From Vulcanimicrobiota bacterium (GTDB lineage Bacteria > Pseudomonadota > Gammaproteobacteria > Xanthomonadales > Rhodanobacteraceae): DNA of 62,083 bases. The position numbers were made by a program, and so were the translations under genes. The stretch spans positions 1 through 62,083 of the forward strand of contig CAJCJD010000207.1 in the NCBI GenBank assembly GCA_903970555.1, read 5' to 3'. The number at the start of each line of letters is the position of its first letter. The first letter of the stretch is position 1. Under the pieces are notes generated by a model. That model did no database searches and was not told the origin of the DNA. It worked only from the letters and a program-made list of their open reading frames with translations. Positions 43,991 through 53,483 of this stretch are shown here, in pieces.

Positions 43991-46648
43991 TCAGTCGTTC
44001 TTCTTCAACCAAGCATCGATCTCAGGCAAACGATTTTTGCGTACACCGATACGGTATTGAACGTTCGCAATGACGGTGTTCGCATCGTGCCGCGAGGTAG
44101 CAGCGATGTGCGCCTGCTCGAACGCCTGCAGCTTGCCAACCATCGCCGTATCCAGCGACGAATAGGCAAGGAAAGGGTAATAACGGCTGCGAGAGGTCGG
44201 GTCAACCAGTTTATCGATCTGCTCGCGATGCGCTGTGGCGAAATCGAAGGCGAGATCCGGATGATGGAAGGACACCGCACTGATCATATTGGCGCTGTTG
44301 GTGGCGCCCGGTTCGTCGGTCAATGCCAGATCCAGTGCACGCTTGGCCAAGGATTCATCCTCGACGGTGGATAGCAACGTGTACAGCTGATCCTTGATGA
44401 GTGGCGTCTTTTCCGTCTTCGCTGCAGTGTGCAATTGATCCCAGGTCGCGGCATCCGCGTGCTGCGCTACGATGGCCGTGATGGTTCTGCGCAGTTCCGG
44501 CGGCATCGCCGTTGGATCAGTCTCGCGCGCTGCGTAACGACGGCGAGCTTCGTCGATCACATGCTGATCGCCCAAAGAGCCCAATACGCTGATTAACTGC
44601 TCGCGCAAAATGGCGACCGGTGCGGCCTCGCCTGGCTTGGCCGCCCAACCTACCTGTTCGAATGTCGGCTCAAGCCGGGAAATGGCGAAGCGACGGAACG
44701 GTGCCTGCCGCGCGCTATCGCCTCGATAATAGTTATCGAAGCTGACCAGCACGTTAGCCACGGCACCCCACACTACCGGGTTGGCGTCACTGGGCGTGGC
44801 TTTGACCAGGTCCAACGTTTCCGAGGCTGGCTGCAAGCCTGCAAAGCCGAGCGCCAGGCTGTCGTCCATCAAACCCAACTGATCGATCGGCGCTAGCTTT
44901 GCGTAATTCGTGCTGATGACGGCAAAGGTCGCCGGTGCGTACAAGGTGCGGTAATAGCCGGTCTGTCCCGCGTTCACCACTACGGCGCCGCAGCCCGGCA
45001 CAACCAGCGAGGCATGCCCATCCACCACGGTGCGTGCCGGTGCGCCACCTAGCGATTGAGCGATAACGGGGACATGCCACTTCAATGGCGTCTTGCCGGG
45101 ACGATCCTTCGTGAACTCGCCCTGCGTCAGTGCGAGTGTCGTGCTGCCGTTCTGGCACGTGGCCGAGGTGACGCGGATCAACGGAACACCGGGCTGCAAG
45201 GTGAAGTCGTGGGCGATTGTGGTGACGGGCTTGTCGGTGACTGTTTCCATCGCGCGCCACAGATCGTCGGTCACGGTGTTGCTGTAAGCATGATCCTTGA
45301 TATAGCGACGCACGCCGTCACGCCATGTATCGGCGCCGACGTAGTTTTCGAGCATGCGGATGACCGCTTCGCCCTTGGAATAGGTAATGGCATCGAACGC
45401 CTGATTGGCTTGCTCCACGGTTTCCACATGCTGCACGACCGGGTGCGATGTCGTTACCGAATCCAGACCCATCGCCGATTCACGGATACCTACCGTATCC
45501 AACCCGACGTTCCATTCCGGGTGAAGCTTTTCGGTGGTGCGCGTAGCCATCCACGAAGCGAAGCCTTCGTTGAGCCACAGATCATCCCACCAGCGCATGG
45601 TGACCAGGTCACCGAACCATTGGTGCGCCATCTCGTGCGCTTCAGTACCAAACACTTCTTCCTTATCCGCCTGCGTGGAAATCGACGGATCCAGCAGCAT
45701 GGAATATTCGAACGTGAAAATCGCGCCCCAGTTTTCCATCGCACTGAAGAACTGGCTGCTGCCTGGTGCAGCCACGTTATCCAGCTTGGGCAGCGGATAC
45801 GGCGTACCAAAGTAGTCGTTGTACTCGTGCAACACCGCCTTAGCCGAGTCCAGCGCAAAACCCGCCTGCGATGACACGCCCTTCTGGGTAACTACACCGA
45901 TTTCGGTACCGTCGGAGCTGGTGGTTGCGCGGTCGAACTCGCCCGCGCCGAAGAACAATAGATACGTGGACATCTTCGGCGACTGCTGGAACGTCACGCG
46001 CGTGAGTCCATTGCCCAGATCCGTCTTCTGAGCCGCTGGCATGTTGCTTACCGCCATTTGGCCCGCAGGCACCGTTGCAGTTAGATCGAACGTTGCCTTA
46101 TAGGCAGGCTCGTCCCAAGACGGAATGAAGCGCCGCGCGTCGGAGTTCTCGAACTGCGTATACAGCGCGTGCTTGTGACCTTCCTTCGTGTCGTAGTTGA
46201 TCACGAACAGGCCGTTGGCCTGTGTATCGATCTTGCCGGTGTAATCCATGGTCAGGTTGTAGCTACCAACGGGAACCGGCTTGGCGAAGGTAAAGGTGGC
46301 CGTTTGCGCATTGGCATCCACCGTTATTTTCGGTGCCGCGAATTGTGCGCTTCCAGAAACCGGCGACAAGCTTGCCGACGAAAACTTCAGCTCCAGGGCG
46401 TTCAGTGTGATGCTGGCGGTGGGCTTGAGTACATTGATCGTGACCGTCACCTTGCCATCAAAGCTCAGCGTATCGACATGCGGCGTCACCGCGACGCTGT
46501 AATGCGTGGGTCGCACCGTGCGCGGCAACTGCGTGGTACCGATAACCTCGGCCGAGGCAGTCGACGCGGCTGGCTGAGCCGCCACTGCCCCGCTCATCGC
46601 CATGCCTGTTAGCGCCACGGCTATGGCGGAAAAAAGCGTAGTACGCAT
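43991..46648 (-). CDS. Secreted M1 family aminopeptidase
   Basis: 885 residues from ATG 46648, with a signal peptide MRTTLFSAIAVALTGMAMSG... ending near AVAAQ. The zinc site is HEMAHQ (338-342) with the third ligand Glu361 in LNEGFASW, and the substrate-binding SAMENWG motif lies near residue 300 (usual GAMEN, Gly to Ser). An ERAP1-like C-terminal domain completes the protein. It removes N-terminal residues from peptides, here in the periplasm or outside. GGAAGAG precedes the ATG; a longer frame exists but lacks a signal at its start. Confidence 0.93.
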   Translation of the reverse strand: MRTTLFSAIAVALTGMAMSGAVAAQPAASTASAEVIGTTQLPRTVRPTHYSVAVTPHVDTLSFDGKVTVTINVLKPTASITLNALELKFSSASLSPVSGSAQFAAPKITVDANAQTATFTFAKPVPVGSYNLTMDYTGKIDTQANGLFVINYDTKEGHKHALYTQFENSDARRFIPSWDEPAYKATFDLTATVPAGQMAVSNMPAAQKTDLGNGLTRVTFQQSPKMSTYLLFFGAGEFDRATTSSDGTEIGVVTQKGVSSQAGFALDSAKAVLHEYNDYFGTPYPLPKLDNVAAPGSSQFFSAMENWGAIFTFEYSMLLDPSISTQADKEEVFGTEAHEMAHQWFGDLVTMRWWDDLWLNEGFASWMATRTTEKLHPEWNVGLDTVGIRESAMGLDSVTTSHPVVQHVETVEQANQAFDAITYSKGEAVIRMLENYVGADTWRDGVRRYIKDHAYSNTVTDDLWRAMETVTDKPVTTIAHDFTLQPGVPLIRVTSATCQNGSTTLALTQGEFTKDRPGKTPLKWHVPVIAQSLGGAPARTVVDGHASLVVPGCGAVVVNAGQTGYYRTLYAPATFAVISTNYAKLAPIDQLGLMDDSLALGFAGLQPASETLDLVKATPSDANPVVWGAVANVLVSFDNYYRGDSARQAPFRRFAISRLEPTFEQVGWAAKPGEAAPVAILREQLISVLGSLGDQHVIDEARRRYAARETDPTAMPPELRRTITAIVAQHADAATWDQLHTAAKTEKTPLIKDQLYTLLSTVEDESLAKRALDLALTDEPGATNSANMISAVSFHHPDLAFDFATAHREQIDKLVDPTSRSRYYPFLAYSSLDTAMVGKLQAFEQAHIAATSRHDANTVIANVQYRIGVRKNRLPEIDAWLKKND

Positions 46649-46852
46649 AATGGTCTCTTCCCTTGTGGTGATCCGGTTTGCCGGTCGACCGGCTGGTAGC
46701 GCCGATTTCGTCCCCATCGGCTACCTGCTCTGTTGAGAGCGAGGCCACCGCGCCATGAAGCCGCGACGAATTGCCAGATAGTGCGGTGCGCACGGCACGA
46801 GCAGATACCGCCGGAAGTCATGCATCCCGCCTTTCCAGGCCGGGATGTGAAG

Positions 46853-46873
46853 AGGCCCCGGGATCCGGGGCCT
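46853..46873. terminator. Hairpin downstream of the Sel1-like gene
   Basis: AGGCCCCGG (46853-46861), loop GAT, CCGGGGCCT (46865-46873). It lies 15 bases after the minus-strand stop. The following T tract is weak on the minus strand (TCTTC), so termination efficiency is uncertain. Confidence 0.6.
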
Positions 46874-46887
46874 TTGTCAGAGCAGAG

Positions 46888-47652
46888 TTAGTTGGTGCCG
46901 TTCGATGATTTTGCCGGAGCAGTCACCTGCTCCAACGGCCCGACAGTGACATGTCCGGCCCACCCTTCGAAGACATTCACCGACGCGTGATCAACCGACT
47001 GCACCACCTGCTGTACCGATTGGCACGCAGAAGTATCGGTATTGGGACGGTCCAGGGTCGCCATGCCTTCCATGCAGTATTGGTTGCCACCGTTATTGAG
47101 GCGCTTGAGCATGGCCATACCGTCCAGGTAGCGATTCTGTGCGCGTAAAGCGGCGGTGGCATCGCCATAGACAGGGCGCATCTTTGCCAACAGGGCATCG
47201 GCCGCCTTGCGTTCGGCCTGGGTCGAGGCTTTGTAGACCTCGTCGTAAGGGGCCTTGAATCGCGAATCAGGACGCTCGGATGCAAGCGCAAACCAGGCCA
47301 GTGCTAGCGCCCGATTCTTCGGTTGATGATCGCCGTTCAAGGCCATCACACCCAGCACGTACTGCGCCGGCTTGCTGGCCCAGCTCGCCGCCGTGGTGAA
47401 GAAACGCGTGGACTCGCCATAGTTGTGCTGGCCGTAGGTAAGACCGCCGAGGCAATAGTAGTAATCGCCCGGCAGGAAGCGTTCCTCGCCGATAATGCAA
47501 TTCGCCTTAGCCAAATCGGCATCGCTCGGCACATAGTCGGTGGAGCTCGCTGGTGCAGGATCCTGATTCGGCGCAGCGTACGTCGTGCCGGAGATCAGCA
47601 GCGACATCGCCAGCAACGACAAAACAAACGTATTGCAAGACATCTTGGACAT
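46888..47652 (-). CDS. Periplasmic Sel1-like/TPR-type protein
   Basis: 254 residues with a signal peptide ending near SGTTYAA. One or two degenerate Sel1-like repeats are visible (YGQHNYGESTRFFTTAASWA, then ALNGDHQPKNRALALAWFAL). Conserved-looking Cys pairs (NCIIGEERF, YYCLGG; later YCMEG, SACQS) may form disulfides. Such proteins usually mediate protein contacts in the periplasm. Function is unknown; no operon partner. Confidence 0.75.
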   Translation of the reverse strand: MSKMSCNTFVLSLLAMSLLISGTTYAAPNQDPAPASSTDYVPSDADLAKANCIIGEERFLPGDYYYCLGGLTYGQHNYGESTRFFTTAASWASKPAQYVLGVMALNGDHQPKNRALALAWFALASERPDSRFKAPYDEVYKASTQAERKAADALLAKMRPVYGDATAALRAQNRYLDGMAMLKRLNNGGNQYCMEGMATLDRPNTDTSACQSVQQVVQSVDHASVNVFEGWAGHVTVGPLEQVTAPAKSSNGTN

Positions 47653-47790
47653 AACAACACTCCATGTGTTGGACGAATGGGGAAGTTCGCCAATCTAAAC
47701 GGCTGTCAGTCTGCAAGGATGACAGTCCATCACACCATAATAAAAGCAAAACGCTCTCGCCATTTATAGACGAGTGCCAAAAGGCATGCA

Positions 47791-48018
47791 TCAGTTGGGC
47801 AATGCCTCGTTTGCACTTCCTGCGTCAGACAGTTCGATCTGCGCGCCCTGCAGCCTATGCACTGCGACCTCATAACGATTTCGGCCATTGTTTTTGCACG
47901 GTAGAGCGCACGATCAGCCTCGTCCAACAACACTATTGGATCTGCGTCCAACGGCGGACATCTTCAGATATGCCCCCAGCAAGTTACAGGCCCTTCCACC
48001 TCCGCGCTATCCCTTGAG
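47791..48018 (-). pseudogene. Decayed C-terminal fragment of a GGDEF (diguanylate cyclase) protein
   Basis: The minus strand encodes LDADPIVLLDEADRALYRAK (from 47951), the end of a GGDEF domain, then loses frame in an A run (GCAAAAAC, about 47890-47897). Adding one A restores NNGRNRYEVAVHRLQGAQIE and a stop at 47791. Upstream, the same frame meets a stop (TGA) and only a vague remnant reaches about 48018; no GGDEF motif remains. It is therefore a truncated, frameshifted fossil adjacent to an intact cyclase gene. Confidence 0.7.
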
Positions 48019-48187
48019 TTAGCAGTAAAGCAGGCACGACCGTTGCTTGTGCTGTAAGGATTTAGGGTAGCCCAGCGACCTTTGCGTACCGGACAAAGTG
48101 TTTTGCCGGCGCCATGAAATACATTTAGACACCATGAATCACTACGCTCATGCCCTTCACTAAGTTGACGAGCCCGGAATCAAAACG

Positions 48188-49126
48188 ATGACGACGATCG
48201 AAAGCAAGATGGACCTGGACAGCGCAACCTATAAAACCCTGCTGGAATCGACCCGGGCTATCCCCTGGAAAATCGATTGGGCCACGATGCAATTCGCCTA
48301 TATCGGCCCACAGATCGAAGAGCTACTTGGCTGGGAACCTTCCAGCTGGGTAAGCGTGCAGGACTGGGCCGATCGCATGCATCCGGAAGACCGCGACTGG
48401 GCGGTGAATTTCTGTGTAGCGCAATCCAAGGCTGGCGTGGATCACGAAGCCGACTATCGTGCACTCAACAAAAATGGCGACTACGTGTGGATTCGCGACG
48501 TCGTGCATGTGGTACGCAAGGACAACGGCGACGTGGATTCGCTGATCGGCTTCATGTTCGACATCAGCGAACGCAAGCGTACCGAAGAACAACTCGCCGC
48601 CGCGCGTCGTGAACTGGAGGAACTCTCTTTCAAAGACGGCCTGACCGGCGTCGCCAATCGTCGGCGCTTCGACGCCGTGATTGAAACCGAATGGGACAAC
48701 GCCTGCCGCAACAAACAGTCGATCTCCCTGCTGATGCTGGATATCGACTGCTTCAAGCAATACAACGACCACTACGGCCACCTGGAAGGCGACCAATGCC
48801 TGAAACGCGTCGCCAAGCTACTCACTCTGGCCGCCTGCCGCCCACGCGATTTCGTCGCCCGCTTTGGCGGCGAAGAGTTCATCGTGATCCTGCCCGACAC
48901 CAACGAAACCGAAGCCTACAAGATCGCCTCCCGCTGTCGCGATCTGCTTGCTGGCGAACACATTCCACACAAAGGTTCTGAAGCAAGTAAATGGCTGACC
49001 GCCAGCATCGGCCTTAGCACAACGATCCCGGAGTGCGGCGAAGAATTCGTGCCATTTATCGAGCTGACGGATGGGCGGATGTATCAGGCCAAGCAGCGCG
49101 GCAGGAATACGATCGTCAACGACTAA
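48188..49126 (+). CDS. PAS-GGDEF diguanylate cyclase
   Basis: 312 residues. An N-terminal PAS/PAC domain (about 15-130; YIGPQIEELLGWEPSSW, FMFDISERKRTEEQ) is followed by a GGDEF domain with the active motif GGEEF (227-231) and the inhibitory I-site RPRD (218-221) five residues before it. It should make c-di-GMP in response to a PAS-sensed signal and be product-inhibited. There is no membrane segment, so it is cytosolic. The start has only a weak ribosome site. A terminator follows. Confidence 0.93.
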   Translation: MTTIESKMDLDSATYKTLLESTRAIPWKIDWATMQFAYIGPQIEELLGWEPSSWVSVQDWADRMHPEDRDWAVNFCVAQSKAGVDHEADYRALNKNGDYVWIRDVVHVVRKDNGDVDSLIGFMFDISERKRTEEQLAAARRELEELSFKDGLTGVANRRRFDAVIETEWDNACRNKQSISLLMLDIDCFKQYNDHYGHLEGDQCLKRVAKLLTLAACRPRDFVARFGGEEFIVILPDTNETEAYKIASRCRDLLAGEHIPHKGSEASKWLTASIGLSTTIPECGEEFVPFIELTDGRMYQAKQRGRNTIVND

Positions 49127-49163
49127 CTTACCGAAGCTTTCACCCAGCGTCGATGAACACGAT

Positions 49164-49193
49164 AAAGGGGGCGATTCACTCGCCCCTTTGTTT
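49164..49193 (+). terminator. Intrinsic terminator after the PAS-GGDEF gene
   Basis: AAAGGGGGCGA and TCGCCCCTTT form a stem with one bulged G around the loop TTCAC, followed by TTTGTTT. It lies 37 bases after the stop and before the converging large gene. Confidence 0.75.
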
Positions 49194-49202
49194 GGACGTT
49201 AC

Positions 49203-52200
49203 TCACACGTCCCAGGGCGGCGGCCCGCGAAGAATCACCGACAGTGGCGCATTGTGCCGACGCGGATCGTGCACCACGGTGATGCGGATTCGCTCATCGA
49301 ACGCCCGGTGCACCAGATCGAGAATATGTGGCTCACGGCTATGAAAATGTTGTTCCTCACCGTGACGAGTCTCGACGATGAATCCGTCGAAATCGCCGAA
49401 GTGGTCGTACGCGATACCCACCACCTTGCCGGTAGTCTCGTGCCGACGCTCGATCTTGCCGTGTCCCGGCGTTGGCGCATGACCGTCCCCCGGTTGTGGA
49501 TGAATCGGGTGCCCAGGAATGTTGCCGCTTTGGGACGGCACGATGCTGCCCGGACTACCACCGAAGCCCTCCACGCGACCAGCCAGTTGTTCGATGTAGC
49601 GCTGCATCACTGGATACCATCGGCTATACGGCAACACGTTTCCGGCGATCCAACGGAACAAGGCCAGGCGACGTTCCTCCGGCTCCAGCAACTGTTGCTT
49701 GGTGCTGATCTGAATATTTATCTGAAATGCACCCAGGACCCGACGCCATAGCAATGGCAAGAATGACCGAGCCTTCGCGATGGCCTGGCGATCCTTATTG
49801 TCCTGCGCCGGTACCGCCGAGGCATCGCTCACCTGCCGCACCACCAACGAATACCTATCCCCCCGCACAATGCCCGACGGCAAATTGATCGTCAGCAAAC
49901 CCGCCAGCAAGCCAGTGCTCTTGGGAATCGGCACAAACGTCACCGGCGCAACGGGCGCTTCGATTGTGTGCTGATCCAACACGGTCAGCGGATGGTAGCC
50001 ATACATCTGATTGGCCAGCGCCAGCACGTCGGTAGCGCTCACCCCCGGCAGATACAGCGACGCGGTACTGCCAGCCGGCGTATTGCCCCAGGTAATCATC
50101 AATTCATCGACATGCTGCGCCATGCGTGACGTGGCTTGGATTTGGAACGGATGAGGCATACGCCGCGAATCGATCACGCCCGGATTTGGCCCATCGATAT
50201 AGGCCAAATTACGCTGCGCGAGTTTGTCCGACGTGGTGCTATCGGCGGAAGCGGGAATGGGCACGTCATCAAACGCCACCTCCGCCACCAAACACTGATG
50301 CGGCGCCCGGTTGAACGCGGCGTTGATCGACTGCGTGGCGTAGCCGCTCGTGTTGAACGAATTGTTCTGATTATCGAAATCGCCCGGTGGGGCGTACTGC
50401 GGAAACAGGTCGGTAGGCTGATTCATATCTAGCCAAACACCGTAGAACGTATCGATCTCTTTACCCGTTTGCGGCGCTATAGTCTGCACATTCGGCGCGT
50501 CGGCAGGCTGCGTGGTGAGATCCGCAGGACCATTGAGATTGACGCGATCGACAGCGAAAAACGGCAAGGTGATGTATTCATTACGCCCCATCGCATCCAG
50601 CTGCACGCCCAGCAACGGCACGCGGCGCCCGTAGTTGGGCGCAATCGGTGTTTCGCGGTACGTGGTGCTGGTGTTGTACGTCGACACCGTGTTCTGGGCC
50701 TGAAACGCACGGAAGAACACACGACAATTCGTCGCCTGCGTGGTGTTTGGACCCGTCGGCGTGGTACCTCGAATGCGCACGCGACAGATCGCGAAATTGA
50801 AAGCCGCCTTCTTGCTCCGCGGGTTCACCTGCAAATACTCCAACAGCGACTGTGAAGCATCCTCCAGCTCACTCAAACTGTTTTCATAGGTGTCGCCACC
50901 CGCACTGCCCTGGTTTTGCGTCAGCTGCTTAATGACATAGGCGATATAGGCTGTGGCGGCCTTGGATGCATTCTGTGCCGAGACTGGGTACACCGCCGTC
51001 GCGCCCGACGGATAGAAATCGCTGACCGACTTCCCGAAAAACTGTTTATCGTCATCCACACTGAATACACGCAAATCGGTGCTCAGCCATGGCGTGTAGT
51101 CGTTACCCGCATCCACATGGTTGACGTAGGGGTTGGCCGAGGTCGTTAACTCCAGTTGAGCCGAAGCCGTATAGGGCTTGCCATTAGCCGTGATGGTGAC
51201 CTTCAGCGTCAACAACTCTGTCGGCAGTACAAACCCATCTGTACCAGTGAAGGTAATAGTGAAGGGGTACAGAAAGCGCTGCGGTGCGTTGGGCGGCGGA
51301 GGCAGTGCTTCGGTCAGTACTGCGCCCGAGAAGGCCGGAATCTTTAGCTGATTATTGAGCGCGGCGACAATAGTCGCATTGCCGCTGGCGGGCGCATCCA
51401 CCGTGAAACTAATTTGCGGCGCACTGCCAGCATTTGTCACGTTACCGTTGCTATCGATCGACAACTCCGACGGCAAAAAACCATCCATCACCACCCAAAA
51501 TGCAGAGGGAAAGTTCGCCGGCGTGCCTATCGAAACAATCTCGTCTTTTCCAAACGTACTGTTCTGGAGCATCAGCGAACACGTCTTAGGCCGCCGCGCC
51601 AACCAACTGATGCCATTGATGTAGAACGCCTTGAAATCATCCAAATAGGCCGCGCCTGCCGCGGTAGTGAAACCCAATTGCTTGGGGCCGGGCGGTGCGC
51701 AGGGATCGCCGATCAAATTCAGATCGATGTAGTGATGGAAGGATGAATCTGTCACCACACGCCCTACACCCACTGTCTGTCCGTCATAAGCGTTAAGGGT
51801 ATTTATGGTGAACCCTGGCGAGCGCGTCGGCACTTTTTCATTGTAAAAGTTGTTCTGTTCACATGCCGAACCGTCTGTTTGTGAGGTATGGCCACCAATG
51901 GTCTGGCCGGTCGCCAGAAGAATTGGCAACGTCTGCAACCCGGCTACGGTCGGGTACTCGGCACGCGAATCGCCAGGAATGAGCGCATCGTTCAAGATGT
52001 AGGGAGATATCACCTGCCCTTCGTGCATATGGTCCGGGAAATGGCTAATCGGTCCGTGCGCGCCCTGCAAGATCGGATGCGTGGTGCCATTTGGAAATGC
52101 CAACGGCTGCGGTATGTCGTCAGACTGATTGTCAAAGTGCCAGGTACCGTCCGCTGCTTGTTGCAGCGTGTCGGCGCGCATGCTGGTGTCGCCAAGATAA

Positions 52201-52709
52201 TTCCGCGGTGCCGCTGCCGGAATCCTGGGATCGGAATCGGCCTGGGAAAACCATGCGCGCATCGTGCGCACACGCGGCAATAACCCGCACATCAGCGAAC
52301 CCAGGCCTTCATGGTCCCCTGCCGCCAACACGCCGCCACCGCCATCCATAAAATTAGCCATGGCAGTGATTTCATCGGGACCGATAAAGACGAGATCCCC
52401 CGGCAGCGGTCCGCCATTCTCGGCGTCGTAGTTGGTACCCGCATAGCCAAACATCACGATGACGTCGTAGACCGAAAGATCCGGCACCGATGTAGCGAAG
52501 TTGAACGGCTGAGTGATAGTCGCGTTCGGATCACCACTGCGGTGCGCCGTATCCACCGAAATGGTCGGCGATGTGCTGCCCAAAAGAAGCGAAACATATT
52601 TGGAGATCGTAAAGGTTTCATCGCGTAGATCGGGCGGCCCCGCCGACACGACTTGGGGACCCAGCTGAAAGATCCCATCCACCACAATAAGCACACTGAT
52701 GTCGGCCAT
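49203..52709 (-). CDS. Very large protein (1168 residues) of unknown function
   Basis: AGGAGG eight bases before ATG 52709 gives a clear start. No signal peptide or membrane helix. Residues about 1-380 resemble a glutamine amidotransferase/ThuA-like fold by pattern only (SVLIVVDGIFQLG, YDVIVMFGYAGTNYD, GGGGVLAAGDHEGLGSLMCG). The middle (about 400-560) has Ig-like beta-strand composition. The C-terminal 80 residues form a distinct unit (GKVVGIAYDHFGDFDGFIVE, then HFHSREPHILDLV). I recognise no catalytic family. It is monocistronic and diverges from the chitin-binding protein gene. Confidence 0.8.
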   Translation of the reverse strand: MADISVLIVVDGIFQLGPQVVSAGPPDLRDETFTISKYVSLLLGSTSPTISVDTAHRSGDPNATITQPFNFATSVPDLSVYDVIVMFGYAGTNYDAENGGPLPGDLVFIGPDEITAMANFMDGGGGVLAAGDHEGLGSLMCGLLPRVRTMRAWFSQADSDPRIPAAAPRNYLGDTSMRADTLQQAADGTWHFDNQSDDIPQPLAFPNGTTHPILQGAHGPISHFPDHMHEGQVISPYILNDALIPGDSRAEYPTVAGLQTLPILLATGQTIGGHTSQTDGSACEQNNFYNEKVPTRSPGFTINTLNAYDGQTVGVGRVVTDSSFHHYIDLNLIGDPCAPPGPKQLGFTTAAGAAYLDDFKAFYINGISWLARRPKTCSLMLQNSTFGKDEIVSIGTPANFPSAFWVVMDGFLPSELSIDSNGNVTNAGSAPQISFTVDAPASGNATIVAALNNQLKIPAFSGAVLTEALPPPPNAPQRFLYPFTITFTGTDGFVLPTELLTLKVTITANGKPYTASAQLELTTSANPYVNHVDAGNDYTPWLSTDLRVFSVDDDKQFFGKSVSDFYPSGATAVYPVSAQNASKAATAYIAYVIKQLTQNQGSAGGDTYENSLSELEDASQSLLEYLQVNPRSKKAAFNFAICRVRIRGTTPTGPNTTQATNCRVFFRAFQAQNTVSTYNTSTTYRETPIAPNYGRRVPLLGVQLDAMGRNEYITLPFFAVDRVNLNGPADLTTQPADAPNVQTIAPQTGKEIDTFYGVWLDMNQPTDLFPQYAPPGDFDNQNNSFNTSGYATQSINAAFNRAPHQCLVAEVAFDDVPIPASADSTTSDKLAQRNLAYIDGPNPGVIDSRRMPHPFQIQATSRMAQHVDELMITWGNTPAGSTASLYLPGVSATDVLALANQMYGYHPLTVLDQHTIEAPVAPVTFVPIPKSTGLLAGLLTINLPSGIVRGDRYSLVVRQVSDASAVPAQDNKDRQAIAKARSFLPLLWRRVLGAFQINIQISTKQQLLEPEERRLALFRWIAGNVLPYSRWYPVMQRYIEQLAGRVEGFGGSPGSIVPSQSGNIPGHPIHPQPGDGHAPTPGHGKIERRHETTGKVVGIAYDHFGDFDGFIVETRHGEEQHFHSREPHILDLVHRAFDERIRITVVHDPRRHNAPLSVILRGPPPWDV

Positions 52710-53483
52710 GTTCCATGCCTCCTTTCGCAGACCAGCGTTTTAGAAACGTACCGGTAACGCTTACGGGCGGTAACACGCGACAACGCACTTGTGCCATGCA
52801 CACAAGTTCACAGACAACAAAGGCCATCCCCAGCGGCGCCACGACACGAAGCACATCGCAATGCGGCGCTTTACCTCGCAAAAACACGGCATGCGGTATA
52901 GCCGTGCGAGCGGTGCTAGCCAGGCGTATCTACTCTCTACCTCGTATGCAAGGCGTGAACTCCCTGGATGAAAGACATGTATCTAGAGCGATCTGCTACG
53001 CACTTCGCACAAATCGGGCATAGCTAACATGGCGATCAAAGCATAGTTAGCGTAAGCAGCATTCGCTGACACCGTCATACAGCGATAGAGATACTGCACA
53101 GTCGCCATGAATGCGGCCAACGTTTTCGGCAAATGCCAGACGACGAAAACAGCAATGCATCCCTAATGCATGTATCGACCAGGTTCTTCACACCCAACAC
53201 AAATATTTGTGTGCATGACGTGAATGCTCGTTATGCATACATGGCATTTTTATCTTGCGATACGCATCACGTTATAGCGCGGTCACAGCAGCCAAACGCA
53301 CTGTACAGCCCTGTTATTGCCGGCAGATACTCGCCGCACTTCACGACCTTGCAAACCGACCGCGTGCAGTGGCACACAGGAGCATGCGTTGTGATTGAAC
53401 CGACATGGTCAGGGGCGGACGCGGTTGTGCAATCGGCGACTGCGGCTCACCTATCGCGTATCAATTCAACTCGGAGACAGCCC
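52710..53483. other. 774-bp divergent intergenic region
   Basis: No gene is supported. A plus-strand frame continues upstream of the chitin-binding protein gene to 53133, but the sequence before 53484 lacks family character and a signal peptide begins only at 53484. GC is lower than average. The region must contain promoters for both flanking genes; none was pinned down. Confidence 0.4.

Noticed and set aside
47664..48017. 117-codon plus-strand frame between the Sel1-like and PAS-GGDEF genes
   Set aside because: The opposite strand carries the recognisable GGDEF remnant; the plus frame is its antisense.
53133..53483. N-terminal extension of the chitin-binding protein
   Set aside because: The upstream in-frame sequence is not signal-like, while GGAGA and a signal peptide occur at 53484.
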